Shown: positions 52,801 to 63,298, counted from the first letter of the stretch. The stretch: 64,000 nucleotides of DNA from Szabonella alba (GCF_016765775.1 NZ_JAESVN010000001.1:62001-126000); one strand, 5' to 3'. Notes: generated by a model from the sequence alone, not told the origin. Numbers and translations: made by a program.

Positions 52801-53659
52801 GATATTCCGGCAGGAACAGCGGGGCGAGATCGCCCGCGATATCGGCGCTGAACTCGGTGCCGCCGCCCTCGGCTGCGGCAACCGTCACCTCACCGTCCAG
52901 CCGGGGCTGACCATCGGTTTCCAGCGCAATCGTCGTGACCAGATTGCGGATCGGACCGCTGCCTTCGACCGCCAGCCGCACCGCAGGATCACCCGGCAGC
53001 CCCATCAGCCGCGCAGCGACGCCGCCGGGGCCTTCCTCGGCGGTGATGCTGATTTCGGTCTGGCCGGTGGCATTGGCATAGGACAGATCCAGATCGACCC
53101 GCCCCGATTTGCCCGCATCGGTGCGCAGCAGTTCCAGTTTCGCACTGCCCTCACCGTCCGACAGATTGGCCGAGGCCTCAAGCGTGGCGGTGATCTCTTC
53201 ACCGAGCAGGGATGCGCCCAGGGTCAGGCTCTGGATCGACAGCTTGCCGATATCGACGGAAACGGGCAGTTCAGGAAGGGAAAACCCACCCGCCTCGGCC
53301 GCCGGAACATCGCCTTCCGCCCCAACCGGTGCGCGTTCGACCGTGACCTGCGCTGCGGACAGTTCATTGACCGAGATTTCCCCGCGCAGCACGGCCAGCC
53401 GGTTCCAGTCCAGCACCACATCGGTCAGTGTGATCCAGACGCCCTGTTCATCGGCAATCGTCAGACTGTCCATCGCGGCACGCGAGGACAGCGCCCCGCG
53501 AAAGCCGGTGACGGTAACCTGACGGCCCGACCCGGACAGATTGTCCTCCAGAAAGGCGGTGAAACGATCCCGCTCTTCTGTCGGGGTCTGCGCGATGGCG
53601 GGAACCGTGCCAAGACCCAGCGTTCCGGCCAGCAGAAGAGGAAGAATGAAATGCCGCAT
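49802..53659 (-). CDS. tamB: translocation and assembly module inner-membrane protein TamB
   Basis: 1285-residue periplasm-spanning protein. The N-terminal signal-anchor is about 4-23. A very long repetitive beta-rich region follows (repeats such as GRLSSTGNDITAGF and LRATGTLDAGRLELRG). The C-terminal DUF490 domain (about 950-1285) has PFGQFDLIRGRFDILGKRLDL and ends with SAGEAGIGIFVEKDY. It works with TamA in outer-membrane protein or lipid transport. Its ATG overlaps the tamA stop (TGATG), so the pair is coupled. Confidence 0.95.
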   Translation of the reverse strand: MRHFILPLLLAGTLGLGTVPAIAQTPTEERDRFTAFLEDNLSGSGRQVTVTGFRGALSSRAAMDSLTIADEQGVWITLTDVVLDWNRLAVLRGEISVNELSAAQVTVERAPVGAEGDVPAAEAGGFSLPELPVSVDIGKLSIQSLTLGASLLGEEITATLEASANLSDGEGSAKLELLRTDAGKSGRVDLDLSYANATGQTEISITAEEGPGGVAARLMGLPGDPAVRLAVEGSGPIRNLVTTIALETDGQPRLDGEVTVAAAEGGGTEFSADIAGDLAPLFLPEYQDFFGPEIALRTAGLRGPLGQISLRSLSVTTRALQLDGAAEIAADGLPQRLTLEGRLGLPDGSAVLLPLSGEVETRLTSADIRLGFDAARGDGWRASASLQGLQRDDLQLDQAELTGSGRITRRAPADGGDIVGGTLRFSAEGVAPADAALAEALGSAVTGRAIFDWQRGGLGLRIGQLTLDGSDYGLALNGRLGDLANGFPVSGRIEARYDDLTRLAGLAGRPLSGAVRLTAKGDGSLLGGDFDGDAELATTNLAIGIDEADRLLTGRSTMTLSAKRDESGLLLRQFDLLARQLTAEASGRLSSTGNDITAGFTFADLSVLGAGYDGSLRAEARFTGTLDEGQVQLDGTGQSLRSGIADLDGLLTGESRVTLDVGLRDGRYDITTARIGNAQINATAEGHYDPAGSDLALRVALPDIGAVRRSFRGGLNADLRATGTLDAGRLELRGQGRGLGIGQPQADRLLAGQSTIEASVNLRDGRLEVESARLNNPQLEARATGTVSDSLRRIALEGRLANLALIMPEFPGPVRLSGTVTENSSGFVVDLAGTGPGGIDARVAGRLAPDFGTADLSVTGSAQAALANPFLGTRAVSGQTRFDLRLNGPLALSSLSGNAQLSGGRFSDPALPFSLEGIEAQARLGGGSVNLNGTLGATSGGQMRVSGSVGMAAPFASNLTVALEGLRLRDPDFYRTTLDGELRLSGPLTGGGLIAGRIEVGETELRIPDTGFSGGGDLAGLQHQGEPGAVRTTRARAGFPATEPGSAETRRGSGAFRLDLLVNAPARIFIRGRGLDAELGGSVTLRGTTADIIPFGQFDLIRGRFDILGKRLDLTSARLSMQGGLIPYLDVRASNESDGIVTSIIVEGPANEPEVRFASSPELPQEEVLARLLFGRGLDKISALQAAQLAAAVATLAGRGGEGIIGSLRRGFGLDDLDLQTDAEGNASLTAGKYISENVYTEVEVDQEGRSRINLNLDVKPGVTVRGSMGASGEAGIGIFVEKDY

Positions 53660-55467
53660 CAGAACGCCTGCCCTATACCGATATAGACCTGCACACCGTC
53701 GCCCGTATCGCCCGAGACGGGGGCCGCGACATCCAGCCGGATCGGCCCGAAGCCGGTGTCATAGCGCAGGCCAAGACCGGCCCCCGCATGGCTGTCGCTG
53801 ACGCCCGATCCATCCGCGCCGATGAACCCCGCATCGACAAAGCCGACAACGCCGATCCGTTCGGTCAGCTTGGCCCGGACCTCGGCGGAAATCGCGGCAA
53901 AGGTGGTGCCACCCGTGCGCAGCGTACCGCCCTCGAGCACATTCACGCCCAGTGACTGATAGGGCTGGCCGCGCACGGTGCCGCCCCCCCCGGAATAGAA
54001 CAACAGATCGCGCGGCGTGCCCTGCAGGCTGGTTCCGAAGACGCCGCCAAGCTGCATCCGGCCCGCAAGCGTTATCCGGTCGTCCGCGCCGAAACTGTAA
54101 TAACCGCGCGCATCGACCGTGCTGCGCAGCCCGGAATCGGTGCTGCCGAAACCAAGGAAGGGCCGCAATTCGGCATCGACATAGAACCCCCGCTTGGCAT
54201 CGGTGGTGGAATCGCGACGATCCCAGTTGACGCCCACTGGCAGGCCGAGCGTCTGGAACTTGGTGCGCCCGGCCGCATCCGTGACCTGCGAATACTGGAA
54301 GTCGATCCCGGCGCGATAGGTCAGGCTGTCCGAGACATATTGCGTGAAGCCCAGACCGATCTCACCGAAGTTGCGGTCGAAATCTGCCTCGTTCTCCTGC
54401 CCGATGCGAAAGCGGAAGGTGGCGGTCGTGTCGCGGGTCAGGGTCGCGGGGCGGTCGATGGTGACGCCCAGCACATAATCCGCACCACTGTCCTTGGCGC
54501 CGATCTGCGCGATCTCGGCATCGACGCGCAGACGCTCCCCCCCACGCAGAAGATTGCGATGCAGCCAGTAGCCCGAGATTTTCGCGCCCTCGCTGCTGGC
54601 GATCTCAAGCCCATAGCTGTAGCGGCGGGTCTTTTCCTCGACCACCTGCGCCGTGATGCCAAGAATATCGGGCGCGGTGACGGTTTCGTCCTCGACCAGC
54701 GTGACCGACCGGAACACCCCGCTGCGGCGCAGCCGGTTCGCGGCGTCCTCCAGTTCTTCGGGGTCGTAGGTTTCGCCTTCGGGCAGGCCCGCGATCCGCT
54801 TCAGCCGCCGCAGATCCATGCGTTCGGCGCCTTCCACCTGCAAGGGGCCGAAACGCAGCCGCGGCCCGGCGGCCAGCGTCAGATCCGCCGAAAGGCGTGC
54901 CTTGGGATGATCAGCGATCAGATCCTGACCCGAGACCCGGGCCTTGGCATGGCCCACATTGCGCCAGCCATCCACCGCCGCCTCTGCCGCGTCGCGGATC
55001 AGCCCGCTTTGCGCCGGTTGCCCCGCAGCATAGCCTGCGGGCAGTTCGGTGCCTTGCGCCAGCGGTGCGGCGGCGGCCCGGTCGAACAGGAATTGCGGGC
55101 CGGGATCGACGGTGACGACGATGCGGTCAATCCGGCTTGGCGCGTCCAGCGGCGGAATGGCCGCCGCCTCGCGCCCGTCCACCTGAACCTCGATCACCGC
55201 CGAATAATGCCCCAGCGCATAAAGCGCGCCCAGAAGGCGCGCATATTCGCCGCGCGCGGTTACCAACAGGTCCTGCGCGTTCTCGCTGCCCTCGGCCTCG
55301 GCGGCCAGCAGGCCCGAGGCATCGCGCACCGCCTGCTGCAGATCTTCCGACCCGCCGCGCAGATCGAATGTCACAGCCTCCAGCGCCGCTGCCGGCGTTC
55401 CTGCCATCAGCAAAGCCGCAAGCATCCATGCCGGGCGCCGCAGCGCCGTTCCGATCCTTTGTGACAT
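53659..55467 (-). CDS. tamA: translocation and assembly module outer-membrane protein TamA
   Basis: 602-residue Omp85-family protein. The signal peptide is about 1-28. Three POTRA domains (about 30-275) include PEGETYDPEELEDAANRLRRSG. The C-terminal 16-strand barrel contains the Omp85 lid-lock motif region GGGGTVRGQPYQSLG and ends GIGQAF with a terminal Phe. The start at 55467 was chosen for its signal peptide and ggcgtgga ribosome binding site. It is directly upstream of tamB. Confidence 0.95.
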   Translation of the reverse strand: MSQRIGTALRRPAWMLAALLMAGTPAAALEAVTFDLRGGSEDLQQAVRDASGLLAAEAEGSENAQDLLVTARGEYARLLGALYALGHYSAVIEVQVDGREAAAIPPLDAPSRIDRIVVTVDPGPQFLFDRAAAAPLAQGTELPAGYAAGQPAQSGLIRDAAEAAVDGWRNVGHAKARVSGQDLIADHPKARLSADLTLAAGPRLRFGPLQVEGAERMDLRRLKRIAGLPEGETYDPEELEDAANRLRRSGVFRSVTLVEDETVTAPDILGITAQVVEEKTRRYSYGLEIASSEGAKISGYWLHRNLLRGGERLRVDAEIAQIGAKDSGADYVLGVTIDRPATLTRDTTATFRFRIGQENEADFDRNFGEIGLGFTQYVSDSLTYRAGIDFQYSQVTDAAGRTKFQTLGLPVGVNWDRRDSTTDAKRGFYVDAELRPFLGFGSTDSGLRSTVDARGYYSFGADDRITLAGRMQLGGVFGTSLQGTPRDLLFYSGGGGTVRGQPYQSLGVNVLEGGTLRTGGTTFAAISAEVRAKLTERIGVVGFVDAGFIGADGSGVSDSHAGAGLGLRYDTGFGPIRLDVAAPVSGDTGDGVQVYIGIGQAF

Positions 55468-55664
55468 TCCACGCCTGTTTGCACCAATATACGCAATATG
55501 TATGCCAGTCGCCGCGCGGCGATACAATTGAACGATGACGTGAAACATCCCGGGATTGCCCGCTTTTAGGAGCGCCGCAGTGAAGGCCGGAGAAATCCTG
55601 CCGATCCTGTTACCAAATCCGGGGATTTCGTGACCAGATCACCGCAGGACGGGGGTGGGGGCGC

Positions 55665-56984
55665 CTATTGTGCCGCAACATCGCGGCCCGGGGCATCCCG
55701 CGCGGCGGGGTCGCGGCCCGCGCCCAGCATCCCCTCGGTCACCGCCGACAGCGCCAGCGCCGCCGCGCCATGCGCCCAGAGCAGATCGCCCCAGGCATGG
55801 ATCTCGATGGGCGGGCGGGGGCGGCCAGTGACGATGGCCAGATTGTCCATCTCGGCCAGTGTGTCATCGGCATAAAGGTAGTCATAGCGCATCCGTTCGC
55901 CTGACAGGATGATCAGCGAAGGGTCGAACAGATTGACAATATTCGACAGGCCCACCGCCAGATAGCGCCCCGCGCGGCGGAAGATCGACCTTGCGGCGGG
56001 ATGGCCCGCCTTGGCATGGTCAAACAGGCTTTCCAGCAGCACGGTGATCGACTGGCTGTCCTTGTTGACCCAGTTCAGCGCGGTCGAGGCTTCGCGCGCC
56101 AGCGCGTAATCGGCGATATAGGCCTCAAGGCAGCCGCGCTGCCCGCAGCGGCATAGTGCGCCGTCCAGTTGCACCTTGGTATGGCCAAGCTCCATCCCCA
56201 GACCCTGCGCGCCGCGATAGATGCGATGGTTCAGCACCAGACCCATGCCGACGCCATGTTCGATGGTGACGACGGCAAAATCCGACAATCCGCGCCCGGC
56301 CCCGAACCACAATTCGGCCAGCGTCACCAGATTGGCGTCATTGTCGACATGGACCGGCAGGCCCAGATGCGCCGTGGCGGCACGGGCAAGGTCTATGCCG
56401 CGTCCGGCCAGAACCGAGGACCACATGACCTGCCCGGAATTGCAATCGACGAATCCCGGCAGGCCAAGGCCCAGTGCCGCCAGATCGCCCCGGTCCAGTC
56501 CCGCCCGCGCGCAGACCGTATTCAGCAGGGTGGCGGTGGTTTCCAGCAATTGCGGAAGCTGCATTTCCCCCGGCTGGCGCGGCACCACCGCGTCGGCGAT
56601 CAGATTTCCCGCGAAATCGACGATCACGGCGGTATGTTCGCGATCCGAGATCTTCATGCCCGCCACGCGATACGCCTCGCGCCGCACGCCCAGCGCCACG
56701 GCGGGGCGTCCGCGCCCGGTTTCGCCTTCTCGCGGAGCTTCCCTTGGGGCGGCAACTTCCTCGATCAGCCCGGCCTCGATCAGTTCCGAGGTGATCGTGG
56801 TGACCGAGGCAGGACTGACCCCCAGCTCCTTGGCGACCTGAACCCTTGCGATCAGCCCTGCCGCCCGCACCCGTTCAAACACCTGTTGGCGCAGTGGGCG
56901 CTGCGAATCGGACAAGGGCGGGATCAGCGGACCGACGCCCTTGCGGCCTTCCTGCAGTTCTGTCGACTCGATCCGAGGCTTCAT
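55665..56984 (-). CDS. ROK family transcriptional regulator, probable xylose repressor
   Basis: 439-residue regulator. An N-terminal winged helix (about 28-85) has LIARVQVAKELGVSPASVTTI. The C-terminal ROK domain has LGLPGFVDCNSGQVMWS, the HVDNDANLVTLAE segment and the zinc motif CRCGQRGCLEAY. It is divergent from xylF across 223 bp, the standard arrangement of XylR-type ROK repressors. The inducer is expected to be D-xylose. Confidence 0.9.
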   Translation of the reverse strand: MKPRIESTELQEGRKGVGPLIPPLSDSQRPLRQQVFERVRAAGLIARVQVAKELGVSPASVTTITSELIEAGLIEEVAAPREAPREGETGRGRPAVALGVRREAYRVAGMKISDREHTAVIVDFAGNLIADAVVPRQPGEMQLPQLLETTATLLNTVCARAGLDRGDLAALGLGLPGFVDCNSGQVMWSSVLAGRGIDLARAATAHLGLPVHVDNDANLVTLAELWFGAGRGLSDFAVVTIEHGVGMGLVLNHRIYRGAQGLGMELGHTKVQLDGALCRCGQRGCLEAYIADYALAREASTALNWVNKDSQSITVLLESLFDHAKAGHPAARSIFRRAGRYLAVGLSNIVNLFDPSLIILSGERMRYDYLYADDTLAEMDNLAIVTGRPRPPIEIHAWGDLLWAHGAAALALSAVTEGMLGAGRDPAARDAPGRDVAAQ

Positions 56985-57062
56985 TTATTCGATGTCCGAA
57001 CTAAAACTGACGGGTTTCGGTGGGTTTCAGGTGTGATCTGCCGAAATTTTGCTGCAGTGCGG

Positions 57063-57120
57063 CGAATATTCGGTGATATTTCTTGCACCTTGAGGATTGC
57101 GGATTATTTTTATTTTGACA
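57063..57120 (+). promoter_or_regulatory. xyl control region
   Basis: The AT-rich part of the regulator-xylF gap holds a perfect palindrome CGAATATTCG (57063-57072) and a -35-like TTGACA (57115-57120). The palindrome is a candidate ROK operator. The -10 element is not clear. Confidence 0.4.
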
Positions 57121-57207
57121 ACTGAAATTAATATCGGCATTTTCCCGATGTGTCGGCGAATCCGCCGGACCGGCCATGCGCTGGCCGCATCCACAGGGAG
57201 GATATTC

Positions 57208-58230
57208 ATGCGTAATGCATTCATGCTTGCCGTTGTCGCGGCAACCGGGTTCTCGTCGGCCGCGCTGGCGCAGGGCCTGACCGTTGGCGTGTCCTGGTCG
57301 AACTTTCAGGAAGAACGCTGGAAAACCGATGAGGCCGCGATCAAATCCGCGCTGGAAGCGGCCGGAAACTCTTATATCTCGGCCGATGCGCAGGCCTCGG
57401 CCGCCAAGCAGCTGACCGATGTCGAGGCGCTGATTGCGCAGGGCGCGAATGCGCTGATCATCCTTGCGATGGACAAGGACGCCATCGGACCCGCCGTCGA
57501 TGCCGCTGCCGCCGAAGGCATTCCGGTCGTCGGCTATGACCGGCTGATCGAGGATGAACGCGCCTTCTATCTGACCTTTGACAACAAGGGCGTGGGCCGC
57601 ATCATCGCCGAAACCGTGAAGGCCGCGCAGCCCGAGGGCAATTTTGCGATCATCAAGGGCGACCCCGGCGATCCGAACGCCAATTTCCTGCGCGAAGGCA
57701 TGGAGGAAGTGCTGGCCGAGGATGTCGCGGCGGGCAAGATCACCATTGTCGGCGAATCCTTCACCGATGGCTGGCGTCCCGAAGGCGCGCAATCGAACAT
57801 GGAACAGATCCTGACGGCGAATAACAACGATGTCGATGCGGTTCTGGCCCAGAATGACGGCATGGCGGGCGGTGTCATCGCGGCGCTGTCGGCGCAGGGA
57901 CTGACGATTCCGGTCGGCGGTCAGGACGGCGACCTTGCCGCGCTGAACAGGGTTGCACGCGGCACGCAGACCGTTTCGGTCTGGAAGGACAGCCGCCAGC
58001 TTGGCAAGGCGGCGGCCGAGATCGCGGCGGCGCTGGCCGGTGGCACGGCGCTGGATGCGGTTCCCGGCGCGGTGAAATGGTCGGGCGGTGAGAATGGCGT
58101 CGAGATGAACGCGATCTTCCTTGAACCGACCCCGGTCACCAAGGACAATCTGAACGTCGCCATCGACGCGGGCCATATCTCGAAAGAGCAGGCCTGTGAG
58201 GGTGCCATGGCCGGCGTTTCCGGCTGCTGA
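57208..58230 (+). CDS. xylF: D-xylose ABC transporter substrate-binding protein
   Basis: 340-residue periplasmic sugar-binding protein. The signal peptide is about 1-22 (ending ALAQ). The mature part starts GLTVGVSWSNFQEERWKTDE, typical of XylF, with VVGYDRLIEDERAFY and VLAQNDGMAGGVIAALSAQG as sugar-contact motifs. A strong Shine-Dalgarno (agggaggat) precedes the ATG at 57208. It is the first gene of xylF-H-G-B-A. Confidence 0.95.
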   Translation: MRNAFMLAVVAATGFSSAALAQGLTVGVSWSNFQEERWKTDEAAIKSALEAAGNSYISADAQASAAKQLTDVEALIAQGANALIILAMDKDAIGPAVDAAAAEGIPVVGYDRLIEDERAFYLTFDNKGVGRIIAETVKAAQPEGNFAIIKGDPGDPNANFLREGMEEVLAEDVAAGKITIVGESFTDGWRPEGAQSNMEQILTANNNDVDAVLAQNDGMAGGVIAALSAQGLTIPVGGQDGDLAALNRVARGTQTVSVWKDSRQLGKAAAEIAAALAGGTALDAVPGAVKWSGGENGVEMNAIFLEPTPVTKDNLNVAIDAGHISKEQACEGAMAGVSGC

Positions 58231-58239
58231 TACCGGGCT

Positions 58240-58268
58240 TCCGGCGTCGGGCATGTCCCGGCGCCGGA
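58240..58268 (+). terminator. intercistronic hairpin between xylF and xylH
   Basis: TCCGGCGTCGGG (58240-58251) pairs with CCCGGCGCCGGA (58257-58268; one G-T) around CATGT. No T-run follows, so it more likely stabilises xylF mRNA or attenuates xylH than terminates fully. Confidence 0.6.
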
Positions 58269-58418
58269 CCTTCGGACGATGTGTCCTGACCGCTTTTGCC
58301 CTGAACGAACGCCCGGCGCCGGATGCGCCGCCCCTTTCGCGCGACTGAAGGCCCGGCGGGACTGGTCCCCCTGCGGCCCCGTCTGCACATTCCCCTTCCT
58401 CAGTGCCGGACGTATCCC

Positions 58419-59738
58419 ATGACCCAATCTGCCCAACAAACTGCCCGCGACGGCAAGGACGGCAACGTCCTGTCGCGTTTTCTCAAAGCGACCGAGATCG
58501 ACACGCGCCTTCTGGGCATGGTCGGGGCGCTTTTGCTGATCTGGATCGGCTTTCATTTTTACGGCATGATGAAATTCGGCACCGGCGCCTTTCTGACGCC
58601 GCGCAACCTGTGGAACCTGTCGGTGCAGACCGCGTCGATCGGGATCATGGCCTGCGGCATGGTTCTGGTGATCGTGACCCGGCATATCGACCTGTCGGTG
58701 GGGTCGGTTCTGGGCTTCACCGCGATGATCATGGGCATGGTGCAGGTGCGCTGGCTGCCTGAGGTTTTCGGACTGGGCCATCCGATGATCGTCGTGCTGA
58801 CCATCCTTGTCGGGCTGGTTCTGGGCGCGATGGTCGGGGCGCTGCATGGATGGCTGATCGCCTATCGCGGCATTCCCGCCTTTATCGTCACGCTGGGCGG
58901 CCTGCTGGTCTGGCGTGGCATGGCGTTTCTGGTGGCGCGCGGTGAAACGATTTCCCCGGTCGACAGCACATTCGCTCTGCTGGGCGGCGGGCCCTATGGG
59001 TCGGTCGGTGCGCTGGGCAGCTGGATCGTCGGCGCGATCTGCTGCGCGGGTGTGGTGTTCCTGATCGTCAACGGACGCTCGCAGCGGCGCAAGTTCGACT
59101 TTCCCCTGCGCCCCGTCTGGGCAGAGTATTTCCTTGCAGCCCTTGGCTGCGGGCTGATCGTCGGCACAGTGCTTCTGTTCAACAATTATCCCTGGCCCAT
59201 CGGCATCGTGCGCCAGTATGCGGCCGCCAATGACATCACACTGCCCGAGGGCGGGTTGTTCATCAGCCATGGCTTTGCCATCCCGGTGCTGATCCTGATC
59301 GCGGTGGGCATTTCCATGACCATCCTGATGACCCGCACCCGGTTCGGCCGCTATGTCTTTGCCATCGGGGGCAACCCTGATGCAGCCCTGCTGGCGGGGA
59401 TTGACGTGAAATGGGTCACGGTCAAGATCTTCGCGCTGATGGGGTTCCTGACCGCGCTGGCCGCGATTGTCGCCTCGGCACGGCTCAATTCCGCGACCAA
59501 TGCCCTTGGCACGCTGGATGAGCTTTACGTCATCGCCGCTGCCGTGATCGGGGGCACGTCGCTCGCCGGTGGCGTCGGCACGATCTATGGCGCGATCCTT
59601 GGCGCGCTGGTGATGCAAAGCCTCAAGACCGGGATGGTGCTGATCGGCTTTGACGCCGCGATCCAGAACATCGTCGTGGGGGCCGTGCTGGTTCTCGCCG
59701 TCTATGTCGACATCCTTTACCGCAAGCGCAGCAAGTGA
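58419..59738 (+). CDS. xylH: D-xylose ABC transporter permease
   Basis: 439-residue inner-membrane permease with about 10-12 helices, of the ribose/xylose (BPD_transp_2) family. Motifs are [39 protein letters not shown] and [19 protein letters not shown]. The start is at 58419 ([12 protein letters not shown]). The 188-bp gap to xylF contains a hairpin. xylG follows 11 bp later. Confidence 0.95.
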   Translation: MTQSAQQTARDGKDGNVLSRFLKATEIDTRLLGMVGALLLIWIGFHFYGMMKFGTGAFLTPRNLWNLSVQTASIGIMACGMVLVIVTRHIDLSVGSVLGFTAMIMGMVQVRWLPEVFGLGHPMIVVLTILVGLVLGAMVGALHGWLIAYRGIPAFIVTLGGLLVWRGMAFLVARGETISPVDSTFALLGGGPYGSVGALGSWIVGAICCAGVVFLIVNGRSQRRKFDFPLRPVWAEYFLAALGCGLIVGTVLLFNNYPWPIGIVRQYAAANDITLPEGGLFISHGFAIPVLILIAVGISMTILMTRTRFGRYVFAIGGNPDAALLAGIDVKWVTVKIFALMGFLTALAAIVASARLNSATNALGTLDELYVIAAAVIGGTSLAGGVGTIYGAILGALVMQSLKTGMVLIGFDAAIQNIVVGAVLVLAVYVDILYRKRSK

Positions 59739-59749
59739 GGGCCGGAACC

Positions 59750-60511
59750 ATGCCTGCAAATACTGGAACACCGCTGGTCGAACTGCGCGACATCTCTATC
59801 GCCTTCGGCGGGATCAAGGCGGTCGACCGCGTCACCGTCGATCTTTACCCCGGCGAGGTGGTGGGCCTTCTGGGCCATAATGGCGCCGGGAAGTCCACGC
59901 TGATCAAATGCCTGTCGGGGGCATACCGCGCCGATGCTGGTGAGGTGTTCATCAATGGCGAAAAGGTGGAAATCACCAATCCCCGCGATGCCCGCGCCCA
60001 TAATATCGAAACGATCTATCAGACGCTGGCGCTGGCCGACAATCTGGACGCGGCCTCGAACCTGTTTCTGGGGCGCGAACTGGTGACAGCGGCCGGTTTC
60101 GTCGATGATGCGCGGATGGAGGCCGAGACGCGCAAGATCATGGCGCGGCTGAACCCGAATTTCGCCAAGTTCAACGTGCCGGTTTCGGCCCTGTCGGGCG
60201 GGCAGCGCCAGTCGGTCGCCATTGCTCGCGCGGTCTATTTCAACGCCCGCATCCTGATCATGGATGAACCGACCGCCGCCCTTGGCCCGCATGAAACGCA
60301 GATGGTGGCCGATCTCATTCAGGAGCTGAAAAAGCAGGGCATCGGCATTTTCCTGATCGAGCATGACATCCATGCCGTGATGGATCTGTGCGACCGCGCC
60401 TCGGTCATGAAGAACGGACAGCTTGTCGGCACGGTCAATGTCGCCGATGTGACAGATGAGGATATCCTCGGCATGATCATTCTGGGCAAGAAGCCCGGGC
60501 AGGCCGCCTGA
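59750..60511 (+). CDS. xylG: xylose ABC transporter ATP-binding protein (single domain)
   Basis: 253-residue ATPase. Walker A is [12 protein letters not shown], the signature is [14 protein letters not shown], Walker B is [12 protein letters not shown] and the H-loop is FLIEHDIH. Classical XylG proteins are about 510 residues with two ATPase domains; this one has a single domain and would act as a homodimer. The family variant is known in alphaproteobacterial sugar importers. Its stop overlaps the xylB start (TGATG). Confidence 0.92.
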   Translation: MPANTGTPLVELRDISIAFGGIKAVDRVTVDLYPGEVVGLLGHNGAGKSTLIKCLSGAYRADAGEVFINGEKVEITNPRDARAHNIETIYQTLALADNLDAASNLFLGRELVTAAGFVDDARMEAETRKIMARLNPNFAKFNVPVSALSGGQRQSVAIARAVYFNARILIMDEPTAALGPHETQMVADLIQELKKQGIGIFLIEHDIHAVMDLCDRASVMKNGQLVGTVNVADVTDEDILGMIILGKKPGQAA

Positions 60512-61947
60512 TGTATCTTGGTCTCGATCTTGGAACCTCGGGGCTGAAGGGCCTTCTGATCGGCGAGGATCAGAAGGTTCTGGCCGAGGCACAGGCCCCC
60601 CTGACCGTGCAGCGCCCGGCGGATGGCTGGTCGGAACAGCGGCCCGCCGACTGGATCACCGCCGCCGAAACGGTGATGGATCAGTTGTCCCGGCAAGGGC
60701 TTGAAAATGTGCGCGGCATCGGGCTGTCGGGGCATATGCATGGCGCGACGCTGATTGATGCGCGCGATGAGGTTCTGCGCCCCTGCATCCTGTGGAACGA
60801 TACGCGCAGCGCTGACGAGGCCGCCGAACTGGATGGCGACCCGATGTTCCGGCGCATTTCCGGCAATATCGTCTTTCCGGGCTTCACCGCGCCGAAACTG
60901 CTTTGGGTGGCCCGGCATGAACCGCAGATCCGTGACCGTGTGGCCATGGTGCTGCTGCCCAAGGATTACCTGCGGCTTTGGCTGACCGGTGAACATGCGG
61001 CGGAAATGTCGGATGCGGCGGGGACAAGCTGGCTGGATACCGGCGCGCGCGACTGGTCGGATGATCTGCTGGCCGCGACAGGCCTGACCCGCAGTCAGAT
61101 GCCGCGACTGGTCGAAGGGTCTGAGGTTTCGGGCCAGTTGCGCAACAGTCTTGCCGCCCGCTGGGGCCTGCCCACAGGCGTGCCCGTCGCGGGCGGGGCG
61201 GGGGACAATGCCGCTTCGGGCATCGGCGTGGGCGTGGTCCGGGCGGGTGATGCCTTTGTCAGCCTTGGCACATCTGGCGTGCTGTTTGCCGCCAATGACG
61301 GCTATCAGCCCAGCCCGGACACGGCGGTGCATACGTTCTGCCACGCGCTGCCGGGCACATGGCACCAGATGGGGGTGATCCTTGCCGCCTCGGATGCGCT
61401 GAACTGGTATGCGGGGCTGGTGGGGCAGGGCGCGGGCGATCTGACCGCCGAACTTGGCCCGCTGCAGGCACCGGGCAAGACGCTGTTCCTGCCCTATTTG
61501 GGCGGCGAGCGCACGCCGTTGAACGATGCCGGCATCCGGGGCGCCTTTCTGGGGCTGGAACATGCGACCGACCGTACTGCCGCCACCCGCGCCGTGCTGG
61601 AAGGCGTGGCCTTCGCGCTGCGCGACTGCCGCGATGCGCTGGCCGCGACCGGAACGCGCATAGATCGCTTGCTGGCGGTCGGGGGCGGCTCGCGCTCGGA
61701 TTACTGGTTGTCGGTCATCGCAACCGCGCTGGGCGTTCCGGTGCAATTGCCCGCAGCGGGTGATTTCGGCGCGGCCTATGGTGCCGCGCGTCTGGGCATG
61801 ATGGCGGCAACCGGGGCGGGGGCCGAGATCGCGACCGCCCCGCCGATTGCCCGCCAGATCGACCCCGATCCCGGCCTTGCCGCCGCCTTCGACACTTCCT
61901 TCGGCCGCTACCAAGCGGCGCAAACCGCCATCAAGGGCCTGACATGA
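60511..61947 (+). CDS. xylB: xylulokinase
   Basis: 478-residue FGGY-family kinase phosphorylating D-xylulose. It starts [20 protein letters not shown] (ATP motif). Catalytic Asp lies in [12 protein letters not shown], and [22 protein letters not shown] and [13 protein letters not shown] are typical of XylB. It overlaps xylG and, by 4 nt, xylA, indicating tight coupling. Confidence 0.96.
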   Translation: MYLGLDLGTSGLKGLLIGEDQKVLAEAQAPLTVQRPADGWSEQRPADWITAAETVMDQLSRQGLENVRGIGLSGHMHGATLIDARDEVLRPCILWNDTRSADEAAELDGDPMFRRISGNIVFPGFTAPKLLWVARHEPQIRDRVAMVLLPKDYLRLWLTGEHAAEMSDAAGTSWLDTGARDWSDDLLAATGLTRSQMPRLVEGSEVSGQLRNSLAARWGLPTGVPVAGGAGDNAASGIGVGVVRAGDAFVSLGTSGVLFAANDGYQPSPDTAVHTFCHALPGTWHQMGVILAASDALNWYAGLVGQGAGDLTAELGPLQAPGKTLFLPYLGGERTPLNDAGIRGAFLGLEHATDRTAATRAVLEGVAFALRDCRDALAATGTRIDRLLAVGGGSRSDYWLSVIATALGVPVQLPAAGDFGAAYGAARLGMMAATGAGAEIATAPPIARQIDPDPGLAAAFDTSFGRYQAAQTAIKGLT

Positions 61948-63245
61948 CCGAGTTTTTCCGCGATATCCCGAAAGTCACCTATCAGGGTGCCAGCAGCCCC
62001 AATGAATTCGCCTTCCGCCACTACAACCCCGATGAGGTTGTGATGGGCAAGCGGATGGAGGATCATCTGCGCTTTGCCGTCGCCTATTGGCACAGTTTCG
62101 CATGGCCCGGCGGCGACCCGTTCGGGGGGCAGACCTTTGACCGCCCTTGGTTCGGCGATACGATGGATCTTGCCCGCCTCAAGGCAGATGTGGCGTTCGA
62201 GATGTTCGATATCCTTGGCGCACCCTTCTTTTGCTTCCACGATGCCGATGCCCGGCCCGAAGGTGCCAATTTCGCCGAAAGCCAGCGCAATCTTGAGGAA
62301 ATCACCGATTATTTCGCCGCCAAGATGGAAGGGTCGAAGACCCGCCTGCTGTGGGGCACGGCGAACATGTTCAGCCACCGGCGCTGGATGTCCGGGGCCT
62401 CGACCAACCCTGACCCCGAAGTGTTCGCTTATGCCGCCGCCACGGTGAAGGGCTGCATGGATGCGACGCATCGGCTGGGTGGCGCGAATTACGTCCTGTG
62501 GGGCGGGCGCGAAGGCTATGAAACGCTGCTGAACACCGATCTGGGGCAAGAGGCCGACCATATGGGCCGCTTCCTGTCGATGGTGGTCGACTACAAGCAC
62601 AAGATCGGCTTTGACGGCGCGATCCTGATCGAACCCAAGCCGCAGGAGCCGTCGAAACATCAGTATGATTACGATGTCGCCACGGTTTACGGCTTCCTCT
62701 GCCGTTACGGTCTGGAAAAAGAGGTGAAGGTCAATATCGAGCAGGGCCATGCCATTCTGGCGGGCCACAGTTTCGAACATGAGATTGCGCTGGCCACGAG
62801 CCTTGGCATCTTCGGGTCCATCGACATGAACCGCAACGATTACCAGTCCGGCTGGGACACGGATCAGTTTCCGAACAACCATGCGGAAAAGGCACTGGCC
62901 TTTTATGAAATCCTGCGCGCGGGGGGCTATACCACCGGCGGCACGAATTTCGATGCCAAGATCCGGCGGCAAAGCCTTGATCCCGAGGATCTGATCCTGG
63001 CCCATGTCGGCGGCATGGATACCTGCGCGCGGGCGCTGAAGGCGGCGGCGGCCTGTCTTGAGGATGGCGGGCTGGAGGCGGCGCGGAAAGAGCGTTACGC
63101 CGGATGGGAAACCCCGCAGGCACAGGCGATGCTGCAATCCGATCTTGCCGCGATCAGTGCCGATGTGCTGGCGCGCGATGTGAACCCCGAGCCGCGTTCG
63201 GGACGGCAGGAGCGCCTGGAAAACCTGTGGAACCGCTTCGTCTGA
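61944..63245 (+). CDS. xylA: xylose isomerase
   Basis: 433-residue TIM-barrel isomerase (D-xylose to D-xylulose), class II by length. Catalytic His and Asp are in [12 protein letters not shown], metal ligands in [34 protein letters not shown] and [10 protein letters not shown]. It is the last gene of the operon, followed by a hairpin shared with the convergent serB. Confidence 0.97.
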   Translation: MTEFFRDIPKVTYQGASSPNEFAFRHYNPDEVVMGKRMEDHLRFAVAYWHSFAWPGGDPFGGQTFDRPWFGDTMDLARLKADVAFEMFDILGAPFFCFHDADARPEGANFAESQRNLEEITDYFAAKMEGSKTRLLWGTANMFSHRRWMSGASTNPDPEVFAYAAATVKGCMDATHRLGGANYVLWGGREGYETLLNTDLGQEADHMGRFLSMVVDYKHKIGFDGAILIEPKPQEPSKHQYDYDVATVYGFLCRYGLEKEVKVNIEQGHAILAGHSFEHEIALATSLGIFGSIDMNRNDYQSGWDTDQFPNNHAEKALAFYEILRAGGYTTGGTNFDAKIRRQSLDPEDLILAHVGGMDTCARALKAAAACLEDGGLEAARKERYAGWETPQAQAMLQSDLAAISADVLARDVNPEPRSGRQERLENLWNRFV

Positions 63246-63269
63246 TCCGCGCCGCCCGATCCTGACGGC

Positions 63270-63298
63270 TTTCCCCGCCGGTGGCTATGGCGGGGAAA
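63270..63298. terminator. hairpin between convergent xylA and serB
   Basis: TTTCCCCGCC (63270-63279) pairs perfectly with GGCGGGGAAA (63289-63298) around a 9-nt loop. The A/T ends of the stem give short U-tracts in both directions, consistent with a bidirectional terminator. Confidence 0.7.

Noticed and set aside
51326-53686. A 786-codon plus-strand frame opposite tamB
   Set aside because: It is low in recognisable structure, rich in Ala/Gln/Arg/Gly and fully antisense to a clear TamB. It is not a gene.
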